Source: Hyphomonadaceae bacterium (lineage in GTDB: Bacteria; Pseudomonadota; Alphaproteobacteria; Caulobacterales; Aquidulcibacteraceae). Taken from it: a DNA stretch of 64,000 bases. Made by a program: the position numbers and the translations under genes. A model generated the notes under the pieces. The model ran no database searches and was not told the DNA's origin. It was given only the letters and a program-made list of their open reading frames with translations. The stretch spans positions 223,486 to 287,485 of the forward strand of contig JAIELJ010000009.1 in NCBI GenBank assembly GCA_019753105.1, read 5' to 3'. This document shows, in pieces, positions 17,839 through 29,601 of the stretch. Position 1 is the stretch's first letter. Every line of letters begins with the position of its first letter.

Positions 17839-18545
17839 TATGCATTCTCCCGCTTGCGCGTCGTTCGTTGCTCGATGCGCTTTTCGAACGAACCCTTAAC
17901 GATGCGATCGACGTAAATGCCGGGCGTGTGGATCTCGTCGGGATCGAGCTCACCGGCCTCAACCAGAATCTCAACTTCGGCGACGCATTTCTTACCGGCC
18001 GTCGCCATCATCGGATTAAAGTTGCGGGCGGTCTTGTTGAAGATGAGGTTGCCTTCGGTGTCGCCTTTGTAGGCTTTAACGATCGAGAGATCGGCGACGA
18101 GGCCGGTTTCGAGCACGAAGGTCTCGCCGTTAAACACCTTGGTCTCTTTGCCCTCGGCCACCAACGTGCCGACGCCGGTCTTCGTATAGAAGCCAGCGAT
18201 GCCCGCGCCGCCTGCCCGGCAGCGTTCCGCGAGCGTGCCTTGCGGATTGAACTCGAGCTCAAGCTCACCGCTCAGATACTGGCGCGCGAACTCCTTGTTC
18301 TCACCGACATAGGACGAGATCATCTTTTTGATCTGCTTGGTCTCCAACAGAAGCCCCAGGCCCCAGCCGTCAACGCCGGCATTGTTCGAGATAACGGTGA
18401 TGCCCTTAACGCCGCTGTCGCGCAGCGCGATGATCAGGTTCTCAGGGATGCCGCAGAGGCCGAAGCCGCCGCTCATCACCGTCATGCCATCGAAGGTGAA
18501 GCCCTCAAGCGCGGACTTCGCGTCTGGATAAACTTTGTTCGCCAT
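17838..18545 (-). CDS. scoA: 3-oxoacid CoA-transferase subunit A (ORF opens at 18602)
   Basis: [38 protein letters not shown]...[17 protein letters not shown]. Confidence 0.93.
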   Translation of the reverse strand: MANKVYPDAKSALEGFTFDGMTVMSGGFGLCGIPENLIIALRDSGVKGITVISNNAGVDGWGLGLLLETKQIKKMISSYVGENKEFARQYLSGELELEFNPQGTLAERCRAGGAGIAGFYTKTGVGTLVAEGKETKVFNGETFVLETGLVADLSIVKAYKGDTEGNLIFNKTARNFNPMMATAGKKCVAEVEILVEAGELDPDEIHTPGIYVDRIVKGSFEKRIEQRTTRKRENA

Positions 18546-18779
18546 GGGCGCCCGTTTACGTAGGGTCGCTCGCAGGCGCAACATGCCGGGACGGAAATAC
18601 AAGTTCAGAAACAGTTGCGCCGGTGGCTGAGCCGGCCACCGGCGCTTTCTGCTTCGACCCTAAGGTGGATCGAAAACCTGGCCCCGGTACGAGCGAGGGA
18701 CGAAAATCGTCCGGAACCGAGGAAGAGTAAACACTATGGGGGCTGAGGCCGGGCTGAATGGCGACTTCAGAAAAACCGT

Positions 18780-19886
18780 TCAGGTTGGAGCGCCTGAAAC
18801 ACCCCAATCGGCCAGTATTTTCGGTGGTTCGTCGCCGTTTCCGCCTGGCGGATGCTGAACGGCGCCGGGTGTTCTGGAGAACCGCGGGGCCGGCGCGGGC
18901 TGTTTCAGGCCACCAACCTCCACAAAAGTCTGCCGGGCGACGTTGTGGGGGTGATCGGGCGCCTCGGCCATGGAAAGCACCGGCGCGAAACAGACGTCCG
19001 TCCCTTCCATCAAAGCTGTCCATTCGTCGCGCGTCTTGGTCTTGATGACCCCCGCGAGCTTCTCGCTCATCGCGGGCCACTCGGGCTTGTTCATTTGCAT
19101 CGCAAACGCCGGATCGTCCTTTAGTCCGGTCTTCTCCAACAGCAGCGCATAGAATTGCGGCTCGAGCGAACCGATCGAGACGAACTTACCGTCGCTGGTC
19201 TCGTACACGTCATAGAAGTGCGCGCCGCCATCGAGGAGATTGTTGTCGCGCTCGTCGGTCCAAATCCGTGACGCGCGTAAACCATAGATCACGCTCATCA
19301 GCGAAGCGGCGCCATCGGTGATCGCCGCATCGATCACCTGCCCTTGCCCCGAGCGCTGGGCTTCGAACAACGCCGCGCACACGCCCATCGCTAGGTAAAG
19401 CGAGCCGCCACCGTAATCGCCGACGAGGTTAAGCGGCGGAGCGGGCGCATCGTTCTTGCGCCCCATCGCGTGCAGCGCGCCTGAGATGGCGATGTAGTTG
19501 AGATCATGCCCCGCCGCTTCCGCGAGCGGGCCGGTTTGGCCCCAACCCGTCATGCGCCCATAGATGAGTTTCGGATTGCGCTTCAGCGCTTCGTCCGGCC
19601 CGAGACCCAAACGCTCCATCACGCCAGGCCGAAAGCCTTCGATAACCACGTCGGCTTTTTCCATCATAGCAAGTGCGACGGCGACATCGTTTGCATCCTT
19701 CAAATCGAGCGCAATGTGGCGGCGGCCACGTGCGGGGATGTCTGTCTTGAAAGCAGCGCGCCCGCCCTTGCGATCGACGCGCACGACATCGGCGCCCATG
19801 TCGGAGAGCAACATGCAGCAAAACGGACCCGGGCCGATGCCCGCGAACTCCAAAACCTTAACGCCGTTAAGCGGCCCAGACGCCAT
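18780..19886 (-). CDS. CaiB/BaiF-family CoA transferase (alpha-methylacyl-CoA racemase-like)
   Basis: [35 protein letters not shown]...[21 protein letters not shown]. Confidence 0.92.
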   Translation of the reverse strand: MASGPLNGVKVLEFAGIGPGPFCCMLLSDMGADVVRVDRKGGRAAFKTDIPARGRRHIALDLKDANDVAVALAMMEKADVVIEGFRPGVMERLGLGPDEALKRNPKLIYGRMTGWGQTGPLAEAAGHDLNYIAISGALHAMGRKNDAPAPPLNLVGDYGGGSLYLAMGVCAALFEAQRSGQGQVIDAAITDGAASLMSVIYGLRASRIWTDERDNNLLDGGAHFYDVYETSDGKFVSIGSLEPQFYALLLEKTGLKDDPAFAMQMNKPEWPAMSEKLAGVIKTKTRDEWTALMEGTDVCFAPVLSMAEAPDHPHNVARQTFVEVGGLKQPAPAPRFSRTPGAVQHPPGGNGDEPPKILADWGVSGAPT

Positions 19887-19989
19887 GTTCGGTCCTCGTT
19901 TACCTTGACGATTTGTTTCGTCGTGTATTGTCGGCATAGTCCTATCAGAGCCCGTCCCGTGGCGGCGAGGGGCGCCGGAGCGTTAACCT

Positions 19990-21297
19990 ATGCGCATTGT
20001 CGTGCGAGCCCATGACGCCCGCCATGCGCGGGACGCACAAACATTGCTGGCGAACGCTGGCGTGGAGGCGCTCGCGCTGCCCGGCGCTTACCGCCCTGCC
20101 CCAGCGGGCGAGGACATATCCATCTTTTCTGCGGTCGCAGGCGACGTTGAGAGCGTCGCGCGCATTGCCGTGACGTCGCTGCAGGCCGAGCTGCCGCCGC
20201 TGGCGCGCATCATTGGCTTGCGTCACGCCGCGCCGCCGGCGCTTGGACTTGAAGCGGCTGACGTGTTCACGAGCGCTGTCGCGCTCGATGCACCACCCAA
20301 ACTGCTTGCGGGGCAGATCGACGGCGCCATCCGCGTCGCCATCGCCGAGGAAGAGTATGCCCGCCGTATCGCCACGGCGGACTCGCTCGGCATCTCCGCA
20401 CCGACGGCGCCTGAACCGCGCAAGCTGAAGGCCCTCTATATCGGCGCGCCGAGCCCGATGTTCCTTGCGCTGGAACGTAAGCTGGCGGAGCAAGATGGGT
20501 TGGTGGCCGCTGCGTTCTCGTCGTTCGCCGGGTTCGACCACTTGCACGATGAGCCGTTCGACGCGGTCGTCCTAAACGGCGCCAACGATCCCGCCACCGC
20601 CGTCTCGCTCTGCGCTGCACTGCGTCGCAACGCGTCGCTCTATCATTTGCCGACAATGGTGATCACTGCGCCCGGAGACATCGAAACCGCGAACAACGCA
20701 ATCAATCGCGGCGCGTCCGCCATTTGCTCCACACGCGCTCCATGCGGCGCCAGCCTCGGCTGGCTCTTCGAAGCTGTCCGCCGCGATCGCCGCCGTCGCA
20801 GCGCCGATCAAGGCATTTGCGCGCTGCGCGATCTCATGGGCGATGCGCGCACTGGTCTCTTCCAACGCAATGCGTTCGATGCGCATCTGACGCGCCTTGC
20901 CGCGGACCACCACGTCAGTGGCCGCCCGATGGCGTTGGTGTTGTTGCGCGTCTGCCCTGCCCCCGGTTCGCGCGATCCGGAGGAGAACATTTGGAAGAAG
21001 GGTTTCACCGAAATCTCAAGCCTGGCCGGCCGCCTCATGCGTGATGCCGACACCGGCGCGGCCATTGGCAGAGACTTCATCGCCATCGCGATGCCCGCTG
21101 CACGACTCGCAGCGGCGAAGCGCACCGCTGAACGCATCTCTTCGGTCGCCGAGTGCACCGCGTTCGCGTCTGGTGAAGGCGGCGCTGGCCCGCTCGTGTT
21201 CGAGCAAAGCGCCGTTGAGCTTCAGCCTGGCGAGAGCGGTCATGGCTTGCTCGCGCGCGCATTACGCGCCCTCGAAGTCGAAGCGATCCCTGCTTAA
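19990..21297 (+). CDS. PopA-like protein: receiver-like region plus degenerate GGDEF domain
   Basis: C-terminal DLMGDARTGLFQRNAFDAHL...RLMRDADTGAAIGRDFIAIAMP aligns with DGC folds; GGDEF replaced by GRDFI, RDAD in I-site position. Confidence 0.68.
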   Translation: MRIVVRAHDARHARDAQTLLANAGVEALALPGAYRPAPAGEDISIFSAVAGDVESVARIAVTSLQAELPPLARIIGLRHAAPPALGLEAADVFTSAVALDAPPKLLAGQIDGAIRVAIAEEEYARRIATADSLGISAPTAPEPRKLKALYIGAPSPMFLALERKLAEQDGLVAAAFSSFAGFDHLHDEPFDAVVLNGANDPATAVSLCAALRRNASLYHLPTMVITAPGDIETANNAINRGASAICSTRAPCGASLGWLFEAVRRDRRRRSADQGICALRDLMGDARTGLFQRNAFDAHLTRLAADHHVSGRPMALVLLRVCPAPGSRDPEENIWKKGFTEISSLAGRLMRDADTGAAIGRDFIAIAMPAARLAAAKRTAERISSVAECTAFASGEGGAGPLVFEQSAVELQPGESGHGLLARALRALEVEAIPA

Positions 21298-24200
21298 GCC
21301 GCCTTGCGTGTCGCGATCCGCGCCAAAGCTTCCAGCACACCGCGCAGCGCCTTCAAACGCTGCGTCGCTTCCGGCCAACCGCCCTGCACGACAAGTTTTC
21401 CGTCGGGGCGCATTTTGAAATCATCCGGGCGCTCTTGAACGTAACGCACCAACGCCATCGGATCAGGGAAGCCACCATCGCGGAACGTGAGCACTGCGCC
21501 TTTCGGACCTGCGTCGAGTTTCGCGATCAAACAGCGCCGGCATAGCGACTTCAAACCGGCGACCGCGATCAGTTGCTCAGCTTCTCCGGGCAACGGACCA
21601 AAGCGGTCAATGAGCTCGGCTGCAAACGCTTCACGCTCCTGATCCGTCTCCAGATCGCCGAGGCGGCGATAAAGCGAGAGGCGCACGTTCAGGTCAGAAA
21701 CGTAGTCCTCCGGAATGAGCACCGAGGCGCCGACATTGATTTGCGGCGACCACGATTTCTCGCTCACCTCATCCTCGCGGCCCGAGCGCAGCGCGTTCAC
21801 GGCCTCTTCGAGCATGGACTGATAGAGTTCAACGCCGACTTCGCGGATGTGACCGGACTGCTCTTCGCCGAGCAGATTACCGCCGCCGCGCATGTCGAGA
21901 TCGTGGCTCGCAAGCGTGAAGCCCGCGCCAAGACTGTCGAGCGACGAGAGAATCTTTAGCCGCTTCTCAGCACTCACTGTCATCGATTGCTCAGCGGCGG
22001 TCGTAAGGTACGCATAAGCGCGGACCTTCGACCGGCCGACGCGGCCGCGGATTTGATAAAGCTGCGCCAACCCGAACATATCGGCCCGGAAGACAACCAT
22101 CGTATTCGCACGCGGAATGTCGAGACCGGATTCCACGATGCTTGTTGAGAGCAGAACGTCAAACGCGCCATCGTAGAACTGCGTCATCAGTTCATCGAGC
22201 TGACCCGCCGCCATCTGGCCGTGCGCGGCGGCAAACGTCACCTCAGGAACATTGCGCCGAAGGAAGTCCGCCGCCTCGTCAAGATCGGCGATGCGCGGGC
22301 ATACGAAGAAGCTTTGGCCGCCGCGATACTTCTCACGCAGCAAAGCCTCGCGCACAGTCATGTTGTCGAACGGCGTCACGTAGGTGCGCACGGCCATACG
22401 GTCGATCGGCGGCGTTGTGATGAGGCTCATCTCGCGGACGCCTGCGAGCGCAAGCTGCAACGTACGTGGGATAGGCGTTGCAGAGAGCGTCAGTGCGTGA
22501 ACCTCTGAGCGCAGATCCTTCAGGCGCTCTTTGTGCTTCACGCCGAAGTGCTGCTCTTCGTCGATGATCATCAAGCCAAGGTCTGCGAACTTGATCGTCT
22601 TCGAAAGAAGCGCGTGCGTGCCGACGATGATCTCTACCGTGCCCTCTTCCAGGCTGGCCTTCGTCTCGCTCTGCTCCTTCGCCGTCACCAGGCGCGAAAG
22701 CTGGCGTACCCGCACGGGCAGGCCGCGGAACCGCTCCGTAAACGTCCGGAAGTGTTGGCGGCACAGCAACGTCGTCGGCGCGACCACCGCCACTTGCTTG
22801 CCGCTCATCGCAACCAGGAACGCGGCGCGTAGAGCGACTTCGGTTTTCCCAAAGCCGACATCGCCGCAGATCAGGCGATCCATTGGTTTGCCGGCCGCGA
22901 GATCGCCGACAACGTCCTCGATCGCCGCCATTTGATCGTCGGTTTCCTCGTAGGGGAAGCGTGCGCAGAACTCGTCCCACAAGCCCTCCGGCGGCGCGAC
23001 GGGCTCGGCCGTGCGCGTCGCACGCAACGCTGCGATGCGCAGCAACTCTTCGGCCATGTCGCGCAGGCGTTGTTTCGCGCGTGCTTTACGACTTTGCCAA
23101 GCAACACCGCCCAATTTGTCGAGCTGCGCCTCCGCGTCCTCGGCGCCGTAGCGGCTAACCAGTTCGATGTTTTCGACCGGCAGGTAAAGTTTGTCTCCGC
23201 CAGCGTAAGTCAGATCCAAACAATCGTGCGGCGCGCCGGTGACTTCGAGCGTCTTCAGCCCCTCGTAACGACCCACACCATGATCTTGATGCACGACGAG
23301 ATCGCCTGGCGACATCGCCGCCGCTTCTGAGATCACCGACGATGCTTTGCGCCGCTTGCGCGGCCGCGCGAGGCGATCCCCCAGAATGTCCTGCTCGGAG
23401 AGAAAGGCGAGCGTCTCAGTCTCGATCCCGCGCTCTAGCGGCAGCACAGCAAGCGCATTCGCACCGCGCGGCAAGTCTGTCACCTCGCGCCAAGATTTCG
23501 TACGAACGACAGCTTCGACGCCGTGATCGCTCAACACGCCGGCCAGACGCTCAGCCGAACCATCCGACCAGGCAGCGATGACGACGCGTTTTTTTGCTTT
23601 GTTCAGCGCCTCGATGTGACGCGCCGCTGCTTCGAAGACGTTGGCGTCCGCGGTCTGGCGTTCGGTGGCGAAGTTGCGACCAAGCTTTGCGCCCAGATCG
23701 AGTTGCTTCTTGGCGTCAGTGTCAAAATGCGTGAACCGGCGCACAGGTCGTGCGCCAATGGCGGCCGTCAGCGCGTCGTCGTTGAGATAGAGCAGTTCCG
23801 GTTCCGGCGCGCGAAACGGCGACGTACCGCGCGCGATCGGGGCAGTCTTGCGCGCGTTATAGTGATCGTGCGCCGTCGCCACGCGGTCGCGGATCGCTTC
23901 TTCTGCCAGCGCATCGAACGCAATCAGTGCGTTCTCGCCGACATAATCGAAAACCGTTTCAAGCCGCTCATAGAAGAACGGCAAGAACTGCTCGACGCCC
24001 TGGCGGCGAATGCGCGCGCTGACGCTGTCGTAGAGCGTATCGCTCACCGCGCCGTAGGCTTGCGTGAAGCGGCGGCGGAACTGAAGCACCGCCATTTCGT
24101 CCATCAGCACTTCGCTGACAGGCGTGAGCATCGCCGTCTTGATCTTCGCCTTTGAGATCTGTGTCTCGGGATCGAAGGTGCGGATTGTTTCAAGCACATC

Positions 24201-24785
24201 GCCGAAGAAGTCGAAGCGCAGCGGTTCGCTCTCACTCGGTGGAAACACATCGATGATGCCGCCGCGCGTGGCGAACTCGCCCGGCGCACGCACTGTGGAG
24301 GCGCGCGAGTAGCCGTTGACGTTAAAGTACGTCTCCAGCTCTTGCATCGATACTTCGGCGCCGACGCTCGCCGAGAGCGTGGCCTGCGCCACGCGCGCAC
24401 GCGGCGGCACACGCTGCGCGACTGCGGAAGCGGTCGCGATGACAAGCACTTGTTGTCCGCCGGGCTGGCGTTTCGCAAGCGCCGCTAACGCTGCACAACG
24501 CTGCGCCGCCACTGACGCCGCCGGCGAGATGCGATCGAAGGGCAGCGAGTCCCAAGCGGGCAAGCGCAACGTGACCAAGTTCGGCGAGAAAAACTTCACC
24601 GCCGCTTCGAACTCGTTCGCGCGCGTCTCGTCGCGCGCCACGAAGAGGCTCACGCCGCCCCGCATCATCGCAGCGTCCGCGAGTGCTGCCGCATCCACGC
24701 CTTCGGGCGCGCCAGTGACCACCAGGGCGTCTTTCGACTTCGCCAGCGTATCGACGAGCCGGGTAGGAATAGCGGATTGAGACAT
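21294..24785 (-). CDS. mfd: Transcription-repair coupling factor
   Basis: 1163 aa; [74 protein letters not shown]. Confidence 0.98.
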   Translation of the reverse strand: MSQSAIPTRLVDTLAKSKDALVVTGAPEGVDAAALADAAMMRGGVSLFVARDETRANEFEAAVKFFSPNLVTLRLPAWDSLPFDRISPAASVAAQRCAALAALAKRQPGGQQVLVIATASAVAQRVPPRARVAQATLSASVGAEVSMQELETYFNVNGYSRASTVRAPGEFATRGGIIDVFPPSESEPLRFDFFGDVLETIRTFDPETQISKAKIKTAMLTPVSEVLMDEMAVLQFRRRFTQAYGAVSDTLYDSVSARIRRQGVEQFLPFFYERLETVFDYVGENALIAFDALAEEAIRDRVATAHDHYNARKTAPIARGTSPFRAPEPELLYLNDDALTAAIGARPVRRFTHFDTDAKKQLDLGAKLGRNFATERQTADANVFEAAARHIEALNKAKKRVVIAAWSDGSAERLAGVLSDHGVEAVVRTKSWREVTDLPRGANALAVLPLERGIETETLAFLSEQDILGDRLARPRKRRKASSVISEAAAMSPGDLVVHQDHGVGRYEGLKTLEVTGAPHDCLDLTYAGGDKLYLPVENIELVSRYGAEDAEAQLDKLGGVAWQSRKARAKQRLRDMAEELLRIAALRATRTAEPVAPPEGLWDEFCARFPYEETDDQMAAIEDVVGDLAAGKPMDRLICGDVGFGKTEVALRAAFLVAMSGKQVAVVAPTTLLCRQHFRTFTERFRGLPVRVRQLSRLVTAKEQSETKASLEEGTVEIIVGTHALLSKTIKFADLGLMIIDEEQHFGVKHKERLKDLRSEVHALTLSATPIPRTLQLALAGVREMSLITTPPIDRMAVRTYVTPFDNMTVREALLREKYRGGQSFFVCPRIADLDEAADFLRRNVPEVTFAAAHGQMAAGQLDELMTQFYDGAFDVLLSTSIVESGLDIPRANTMVVFRADMFGLAQLYQIRGRVGRSKVRAYAYLTTAAEQSMTVSAEKRLKILSSLDSLGAGFTLASHDLDMRGGGNLLGEEQSGHIREVGVELYQSMLEEAVNALRSGREDEVSEKSWSPQINVGASVLIPEDYVSDLNVRLSLYRRLGDLETDQEREAFAAELIDRFGPLPGEAEQLIAVAGLKSLCRRCLIAKLDAGPKGAVLTFRDGGFPDPMALVRYVQERPDDFKMRPDGKLVVQGGWPEATQRLKALRGVLEALARIATRKAA

Positions 24786-25048
24786 CAGGTCGGTCGGCTC
24801 AACTCAAAGCGAAAGGTGCGAATCAGCGCGAGGGTCGGCGTGTCGTGTTCGGCGGGCGCATCGGCCTGATCGGTGATCCAGGCGTAGACGTCCTGATCCT
24901 GGGCATCGAGCAGCCGCTCGAAGGCGTCGAGCGCGGCTTCATCGAGATCCGCGACGTGCCGGTCGGCGAAACCGCCTAGAATCAGGTCAATCTCGCGGAA
25001 CCCCCGGCGCCACGCACGGAATCTGAGTTTCTTGCGGCGATCGTCCAT
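24785..25048 (-). CDS. sdhE: FAD assembly factor SdhE
   Basis: RKKLRFRAWRRGFREIDLILGGFADRHVADLDEAALDAFERLLDAQDQDVYAWI. Confidence 0.92.
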   Translation of the reverse strand: MDDRRKKLRFRAWRRGFREIDLILGGFADRHVADLDEAALDAFERLLDAQDQDVYAWITDQADAPAEHDTPTLALIRTFRFELSRPT

Positions 25049-25126
25049 TGGTTCCGGGAGGGGCGGCGAAAGGGGCCGCGTGATAGCCTATATGGGCGGG
25101 GCTGTCAGGCCCGCCAGACCTTGGAA

Positions 25127-27238
25127 ATGAGCGACAACACGCCTCCCTCCCCCGACGTCGAAACGGCCCTCCTGGCGCCCGCGCGCGCGCCTAAGGGGGC
25201 GCGCAAGGACACGATGGACCTGATCGCCAAAGTTGCAGGTGGGCGATTGGTGCGCGACTTGGTGTTCCTGCCGCCAAACTCGGCTATCGACCGGCGGCTG
25301 CGCGTCCCAATCGGCGAGACCAGCGACGGCGACATCGCCACCATCGAGGCTGAGGTGGACGGCCACATGCCGTCGCGCCGTATCGGCTCGAAGGTGCTGC
25401 CGCACAAAGTGCGCCTGCGCGATGAGACGGGCTTTCTCACCATCACCTACTTCCGTGGTCACGAAGACATGCTCAATCGCATGTGGCCCGTCGGTCAGAC
25501 GCGCCTGATCAGCGGCAAGATCACGATCTACGAAGGCATGCGGCAGATGCTGCATCCCGATTACGTCGTTGATCCGGAGAAAGCAGAGGCGCCGCCGCCG
25601 GTTGAACCTGTGTATCCGCTGACCCAAGGGCTGGTTGGCCGCACACTACAGCGAACCATACTCGCTGGCTTGGACAGCGTGCCCGAGGCGCCGGAATGGC
25701 TCGAAAGCTCGACGGTGAAGGCGCACGATTGGCCGGACTTCCGCACGGCGCTTGAGCACATTCACCGACCAACATCGCCAGATGATGTCGCCCCCGAGAG
25801 CGCGTTCCGGACGCGCCTTGCGTACGATGAACTCTTCGCGCGCCAGTGCGCGCTGCGGCTGCGCCGCCAGCACCGGCGCAAGGATCCGGGCCGCTCGGTT
25901 GTCGGCGACGAGAAACTGACAAACAAAATCCTCGACAGCCTCCCCTTCGCGCCCACCGGCGCGCAGCAGCGCTCGGTGAGAGAAATCTACGCCGACATGG
26001 CTCAACCCGCGCCAATGCTACGCTTGCTACAGGGCGACGTCGGTTCCGGCAAAACGCTGGTGGCGGCGCTGGCCATGGCGCGCGCCGCCGAAGCTGGTCT
26101 GCAAAGTGCGTTGATGGCGCCGACGGACATCTTGGCGCGCCAGCATGGCGCAACGCTTGCGCCGTTGCTGGAAGCTGCCGGCATCAAGATGGCGGTGCTC
26201 ACCGGACGCGACAAAGGCAAAGAGCGCAAAGTGATCTTGGAGCGCATGGCGTCGGGCGATTTGCACGTCGTCATCGGGACACACGCGCTTTTTCAGGATG
26301 AGGTTGTCTTCCACGATCTTGGCCTCATCGTCATCGACGAACAGCATCGCTTCGGCGTTTCCGATCGCGCACGCATGGTCTCCAAGGGCTTTGCGCCGCA
26401 CGTTCTGGTGATGAGCGCCACGCCCATCCCACGCACGCTCGCGCTTTCGATCCACGGCGACATGGATCTCTCGGTACTCGATGAAAAACCCCCGGGCCGG
26501 ATGCCGATCAAGACGGCGACCATGCCGAGCAGCCGGATGAGCGAAGTTATTCACGGCATTGCCGAGGCGTCGAAGCGAGGAGAACGTTCCTACTGGGTGT
26601 GTCCACTCATCGAGGAAAGCGAGTCTGTCGATCTCGCGGCGGTGGAGGATCGCTATCTCGAACTGAAGACGTTCTTCGGCAAAGGTGTCGAGATCGTCCA
26701 CGGGCGTATGCCGCCGACAGAGCGCGAAGCGGCGATGGAGCGCTTCCGGACCGGCGAGTCTTTCCTGATGGTTGCGACCACTGTCATTGAAGTCGGCGTC
26801 AACGTGCCCGAGGCGACGATCATCGTGATCGAACACGCCGAGCGCTTCGGCCTGGCGCAACTGCACCAATTACGCGGCCGCGTCGGCCGTGGTGACAAGC
26901 AAGGCTCATGCGTGCTGCTGTGGAAACCGCCGCTCGGCGAAACCGCGAAAGAGCGCCTCGACGCCATCCGCCGCAACGATGATGGCTTCGCCATCGCCGA
27001 AATCGATTTCCGCCTGCGCGGCGCCGGTGACATGCTGGGCACCCAGCAATCCGGCTTGCCCCCGTTCCGGCTTGTGAGCCCAGAGGCGCATGGCGATCTA
27101 CTGGGTTCAGCTGACAAAGAGGCGCGCCTCGCCGTCGAGCGCGATCCAGAACTGACGAGCGAGCGTGGCCGCGCGATCCGAACGGTTCTTCGTCTGTTTG
27201 GGTATGATGACGCCGCCGAATTGGGTCGCAGCGGCTGA
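25127..27238 (+). CDS. recG: ATP-dependent DNA helicase RecG
   Basis: [65 protein letters not shown]. Confidence 0.97.
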   Translation: MSDNTPPSPDVETALLAPARAPKGARKDTMDLIAKVAGGRLVRDLVFLPPNSAIDRRLRVPIGETSDGDIATIEAEVDGHMPSRRIGSKVLPHKVRLRDETGFLTITYFRGHEDMLNRMWPVGQTRLISGKITIYEGMRQMLHPDYVVDPEKAEAPPPVEPVYPLTQGLVGRTLQRTILAGLDSVPEAPEWLESSTVKAHDWPDFRTALEHIHRPTSPDDVAPESAFRTRLAYDELFARQCALRLRRQHRRKDPGRSVVGDEKLTNKILDSLPFAPTGAQQRSVREIYADMAQPAPMLRLLQGDVGSGKTLVAALAMARAAEAGLQSALMAPTDILARQHGATLAPLLEAAGIKMAVLTGRDKGKERKVILERMASGDLHVVIGTHALFQDEVVFHDLGLIVIDEQHRFGVSDRARMVSKGFAPHVLVMSATPIPRTLALSIHGDMDLSVLDEKPPGRMPIKTATMPSSRMSEVIHGIAEASKRGERSYWVCPLIEESESVDLAAVEDRYLELKTFFGKGVEIVHGRMPPTEREAAMERFRTGESFLMVATTVIEVGVNVPEATIIVIEHAERFGLAQLHQLRGRVGRGDKQGSCVLLWKPPLGETAKERLDAIRRNDDGFAIAEIDFRLRGAGDMLGTQQSGLPPFRLVSPEAHGDLLGSADKEARLAVERDPELTSERGRAIRTVLRLFGYDDAAELGRSG

Positions 27239-27283
27239 GCCGGGCTTGCTTTTCGGCTTCCCGCGCGCTTCATCCGGGCAGCC

Positions 27284-28072
27284 ATGTCCGACAAGCCGCC
27301 CGTCTCCTGTTACATCCGCACGAAGAACGAAGAGCGCCTGATCGGCGAGGTCATCCGCGCGGCGATGCCGGCCGTAGACGAGATTGTGCTTATCGATTCC
27401 GGCTCCACTGATCGCACGATCGAAATTGCGGAGGCCGAAGGCGCGCGCGTTGTGCGCTCACCGTGGCTCGGCTGGGGCAAACAAAAGCGCCTCGGCGAGG
27501 ATGCCGCCAAGCATAATTGGGTGCTCGACATTGATGGCGACGAGATCGTCACGCCTGAGCTCGCTGCGGAAATCCGCGCACTCTTCGCCAATGGCGAGCC
27601 GGAGTTTCCCGTCTATCAGCTGATGATGGCGACGGCCCCGCCGGTCGGCAGACCTTGGACGACCTACAATCTCGTGGACCGCCGCAAGCTCTACGACAAG
27701 CGCGTGATTAGGCAGCCCGATCATCTCATGGATGATCAAATCAAGCCGCCGCCGGGCATGCGCATTGGCCACCTGAAGGCGCGCTTGCTGCACCGCTCGT
27801 TCACCGGGCTCGAACAGCTGCAGGAGAAGTTCAACCGCCACTCCTCCGGCGTCGCGCGCGATACAAAACTGAAGCCGATGTGGCTGGTTGGTTTGCGCCT
27901 CCTCCTCGGCAAGCCATTCTATTTCCTGAACCAATACATCCGCCGCGGACTTTGGCAGGCCGGCTGGTACGGCTTCATGGTCGCCAACATCGCCGCTCAC
28001 GGCCGCTGGCTTAAGGACGCCAAGATGATGGAGATCCATCTGAAGAAGCGCGAGCAGAAGTCAGGTGAGTGA
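27284..28072 (+). CDS. Family-2 glycosyltransferase (LPS core type)
   Basis: SCYIRTKNEERLIGEVIRAAMPAVDEIVLIDSGSTDRTIEIAEAEGARV...LDIDGDEIVTPEL. Confidence 0.9.
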   Translation: MSDKPPVSCYIRTKNEERLIGEVIRAAMPAVDEIVLIDSGSTDRTIEIAEAEGARVVRSPWLGWGKQKRLGEDAAKHNWVLDIDGDEIVTPELAAEIRALFANGEPEFPVYQLMMATAPPVGRPWTTYNLVDRRKLYDKRVIRQPDHLMDDQIKPPPGMRIGHLKARLLHRSFTGLEQLQEKFNRHSSGVARDTKLKPMWLVGLRLLLGKPFYFLNQYIRRGLWQAGWYGFMVANIAAHGRWLKDAKMMEIHLKKREQKSGE

Positions 28073-29507
28073 AGCGCCGGCGATCGTGTGGCTGCGCCAG
28101 GATTTGCGCCTCGCGGATAATCCAGCGCTGCGCGCGGCGTTGGATACGAAGCGCCCCCTGATTCTGCTGTTCATCCTCGACGATGAAACGCCCGGTCATT
28201 GGCGTATTGGAGGAGCCTCGCGCTGGTGGCTGCACCGGAGCTTGGAAGCCTTAAGCACAGATGTGCACAAGCGCGGCGGCGCGCTGGTTCTGCGGAGAGG
28301 AAAAGCGAGCGATGTGATGCTCGCGATCACGCGGGAAACGAAGGCGGAGGCCGTTTTCTGGAACCGCTGCTACGAGCCCTACGCGATCAAGCGTGACGCC
28401 GCGATCAAGGAGCAGCTCCGCGCTAACGGCGTGACGGTCGAAAGTTTCAACGGCGCGCTTCTATTTGAGCCCTGGACTATCAAAACCAAGACGAACGAGC
28501 CCTACAAGGTATTCACGCCGTTCTGGCGCGCATGCCAACAACTAGAGCCGCGCGCGCCTCTAGCATCGCCGAAAAAGCTGCCAGGCTGGCCGGGCAAGAT
28601 CGCGAGTGACGATCTCGCATCGTGGGATCTGCTGCCGACAAAACCAAACTGGGCACGGAGTTTTGAGCCTGAGTGGCGCCCCGGTGAGGCCGGCGCGCTG
28701 GCCGCGCTCAACACCTTCCTGGAAGAGAGAATTTCCGCTTATCCCGAAGGGCGCGATCAGCTGGGCGAGAACGGCACCTCGCGGCTCTCCCCGCACCTGC
28801 ATTGGGGCGAGATTTCGCCGGTGCAAATTCACGCAGCCGTCGCGAGCGCCACGCATGACCGCACCTCCCTTCAACGCGGCGCCGACAAGTTCATGGCCGA
28901 GATCGGCTGGCGCGAGTTTTCGACCAACCTTCTCTTCCACTGGCCGACACTGCCCGAAGCAAACTGGCGTGATCAGTTCGACGCATTCGTGTGGAACGAC
29001 GACGACGCCGCGCTCGAAGCGTGGCGCCGCGGTCGTACGGGATATCCCGTGGTCGATGCTGCGATGCGTGAGCTTTGGGTTACTGGCTACATGCACAATC
29101 GCGCGCGCATGATTGCGGCGTCGTTTCTGATCAAGCATCTGATGATCGATTGGCGGCGCGGCGAAGATTGGTTCTGGGACACGCTCCTCGACGCCGATCT
29201 CGCCAACAATGCCGCGTCCTGGCAATGGGTCGCCGGCTCTGGCGCAGACGCCTCTCCCTACTTCCGTATCTTTAATCCGATCGCCCAGGGGCAGCGCTAC
29301 GACGCTAACGGCGCGTACGTGCGCCGCTGGCTCCCCGAACTCGCGAATCTGCCGGATGAGTTCATCCACGCACCTTGGGAAGCGCCCGCGCTGGTGCTTC
29401 GTGAGGCTGGTGTGGCGCTTGGCGAAACCTATCCCGCACCCATCGTCGAGCATACGGCCGCGCGCAGCCGAGCCCTGGCGGCCTATGCCGCCCTGAAGGC
29501 TGGCTAA
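28065..29507 (+). CDS. phrB: Deoxyribodipyrimidine photo-lyase
   Basis: VWLRQDLRLADNPAL; WREF; RTGYPVVDAAMRELWVTGYMHNRARMIAASFLIKHLMIDWRRGEDWFWDTLLDADLANNAASWQWVAGSGADA. Confidence 0.96.
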   Translation: MSEAPAIVWLRQDLRLADNPALRAALDTKRPLILLFILDDETPGHWRIGGASRWWLHRSLEALSTDVHKRGGALVLRRGKASDVMLAITRETKAEAVFWNRCYEPYAIKRDAAIKEQLRANGVTVESFNGALLFEPWTIKTKTNEPYKVFTPFWRACQQLEPRAPLASPKKLPGWPGKIASDDLASWDLLPTKPNWARSFEPEWRPGEAGALAALNTFLEERISAYPEGRDQLGENGTSRLSPHLHWGEISPVQIHAAVASATHDRTSLQRGADKFMAEIGWREFSTNLLFHWPTLPEANWRDQFDAFVWNDDDAALEAWRRGRTGYPVVDAAMRELWVTGYMHNRARMIAASFLIKHLMIDWRRGEDWFWDTLLDADLANNAASWQWVAGSGADASPYFRIFNPIAQGQRYDANGAYVRRWLPELANLPDEFIHAPWEAPALVLREAGVALGETYPAPIVEHTAARSRALAAYAALKAG

Positions 29508-29601
29508 TCCAGCAGCGCCCGCCGCCCGTAAGAAACCTGTGCGATCTCAGGCGCGTTGCTGGAGATCGATGGTTCCGCTCTGGTTCACGAGTCCCAATAT
29601 T

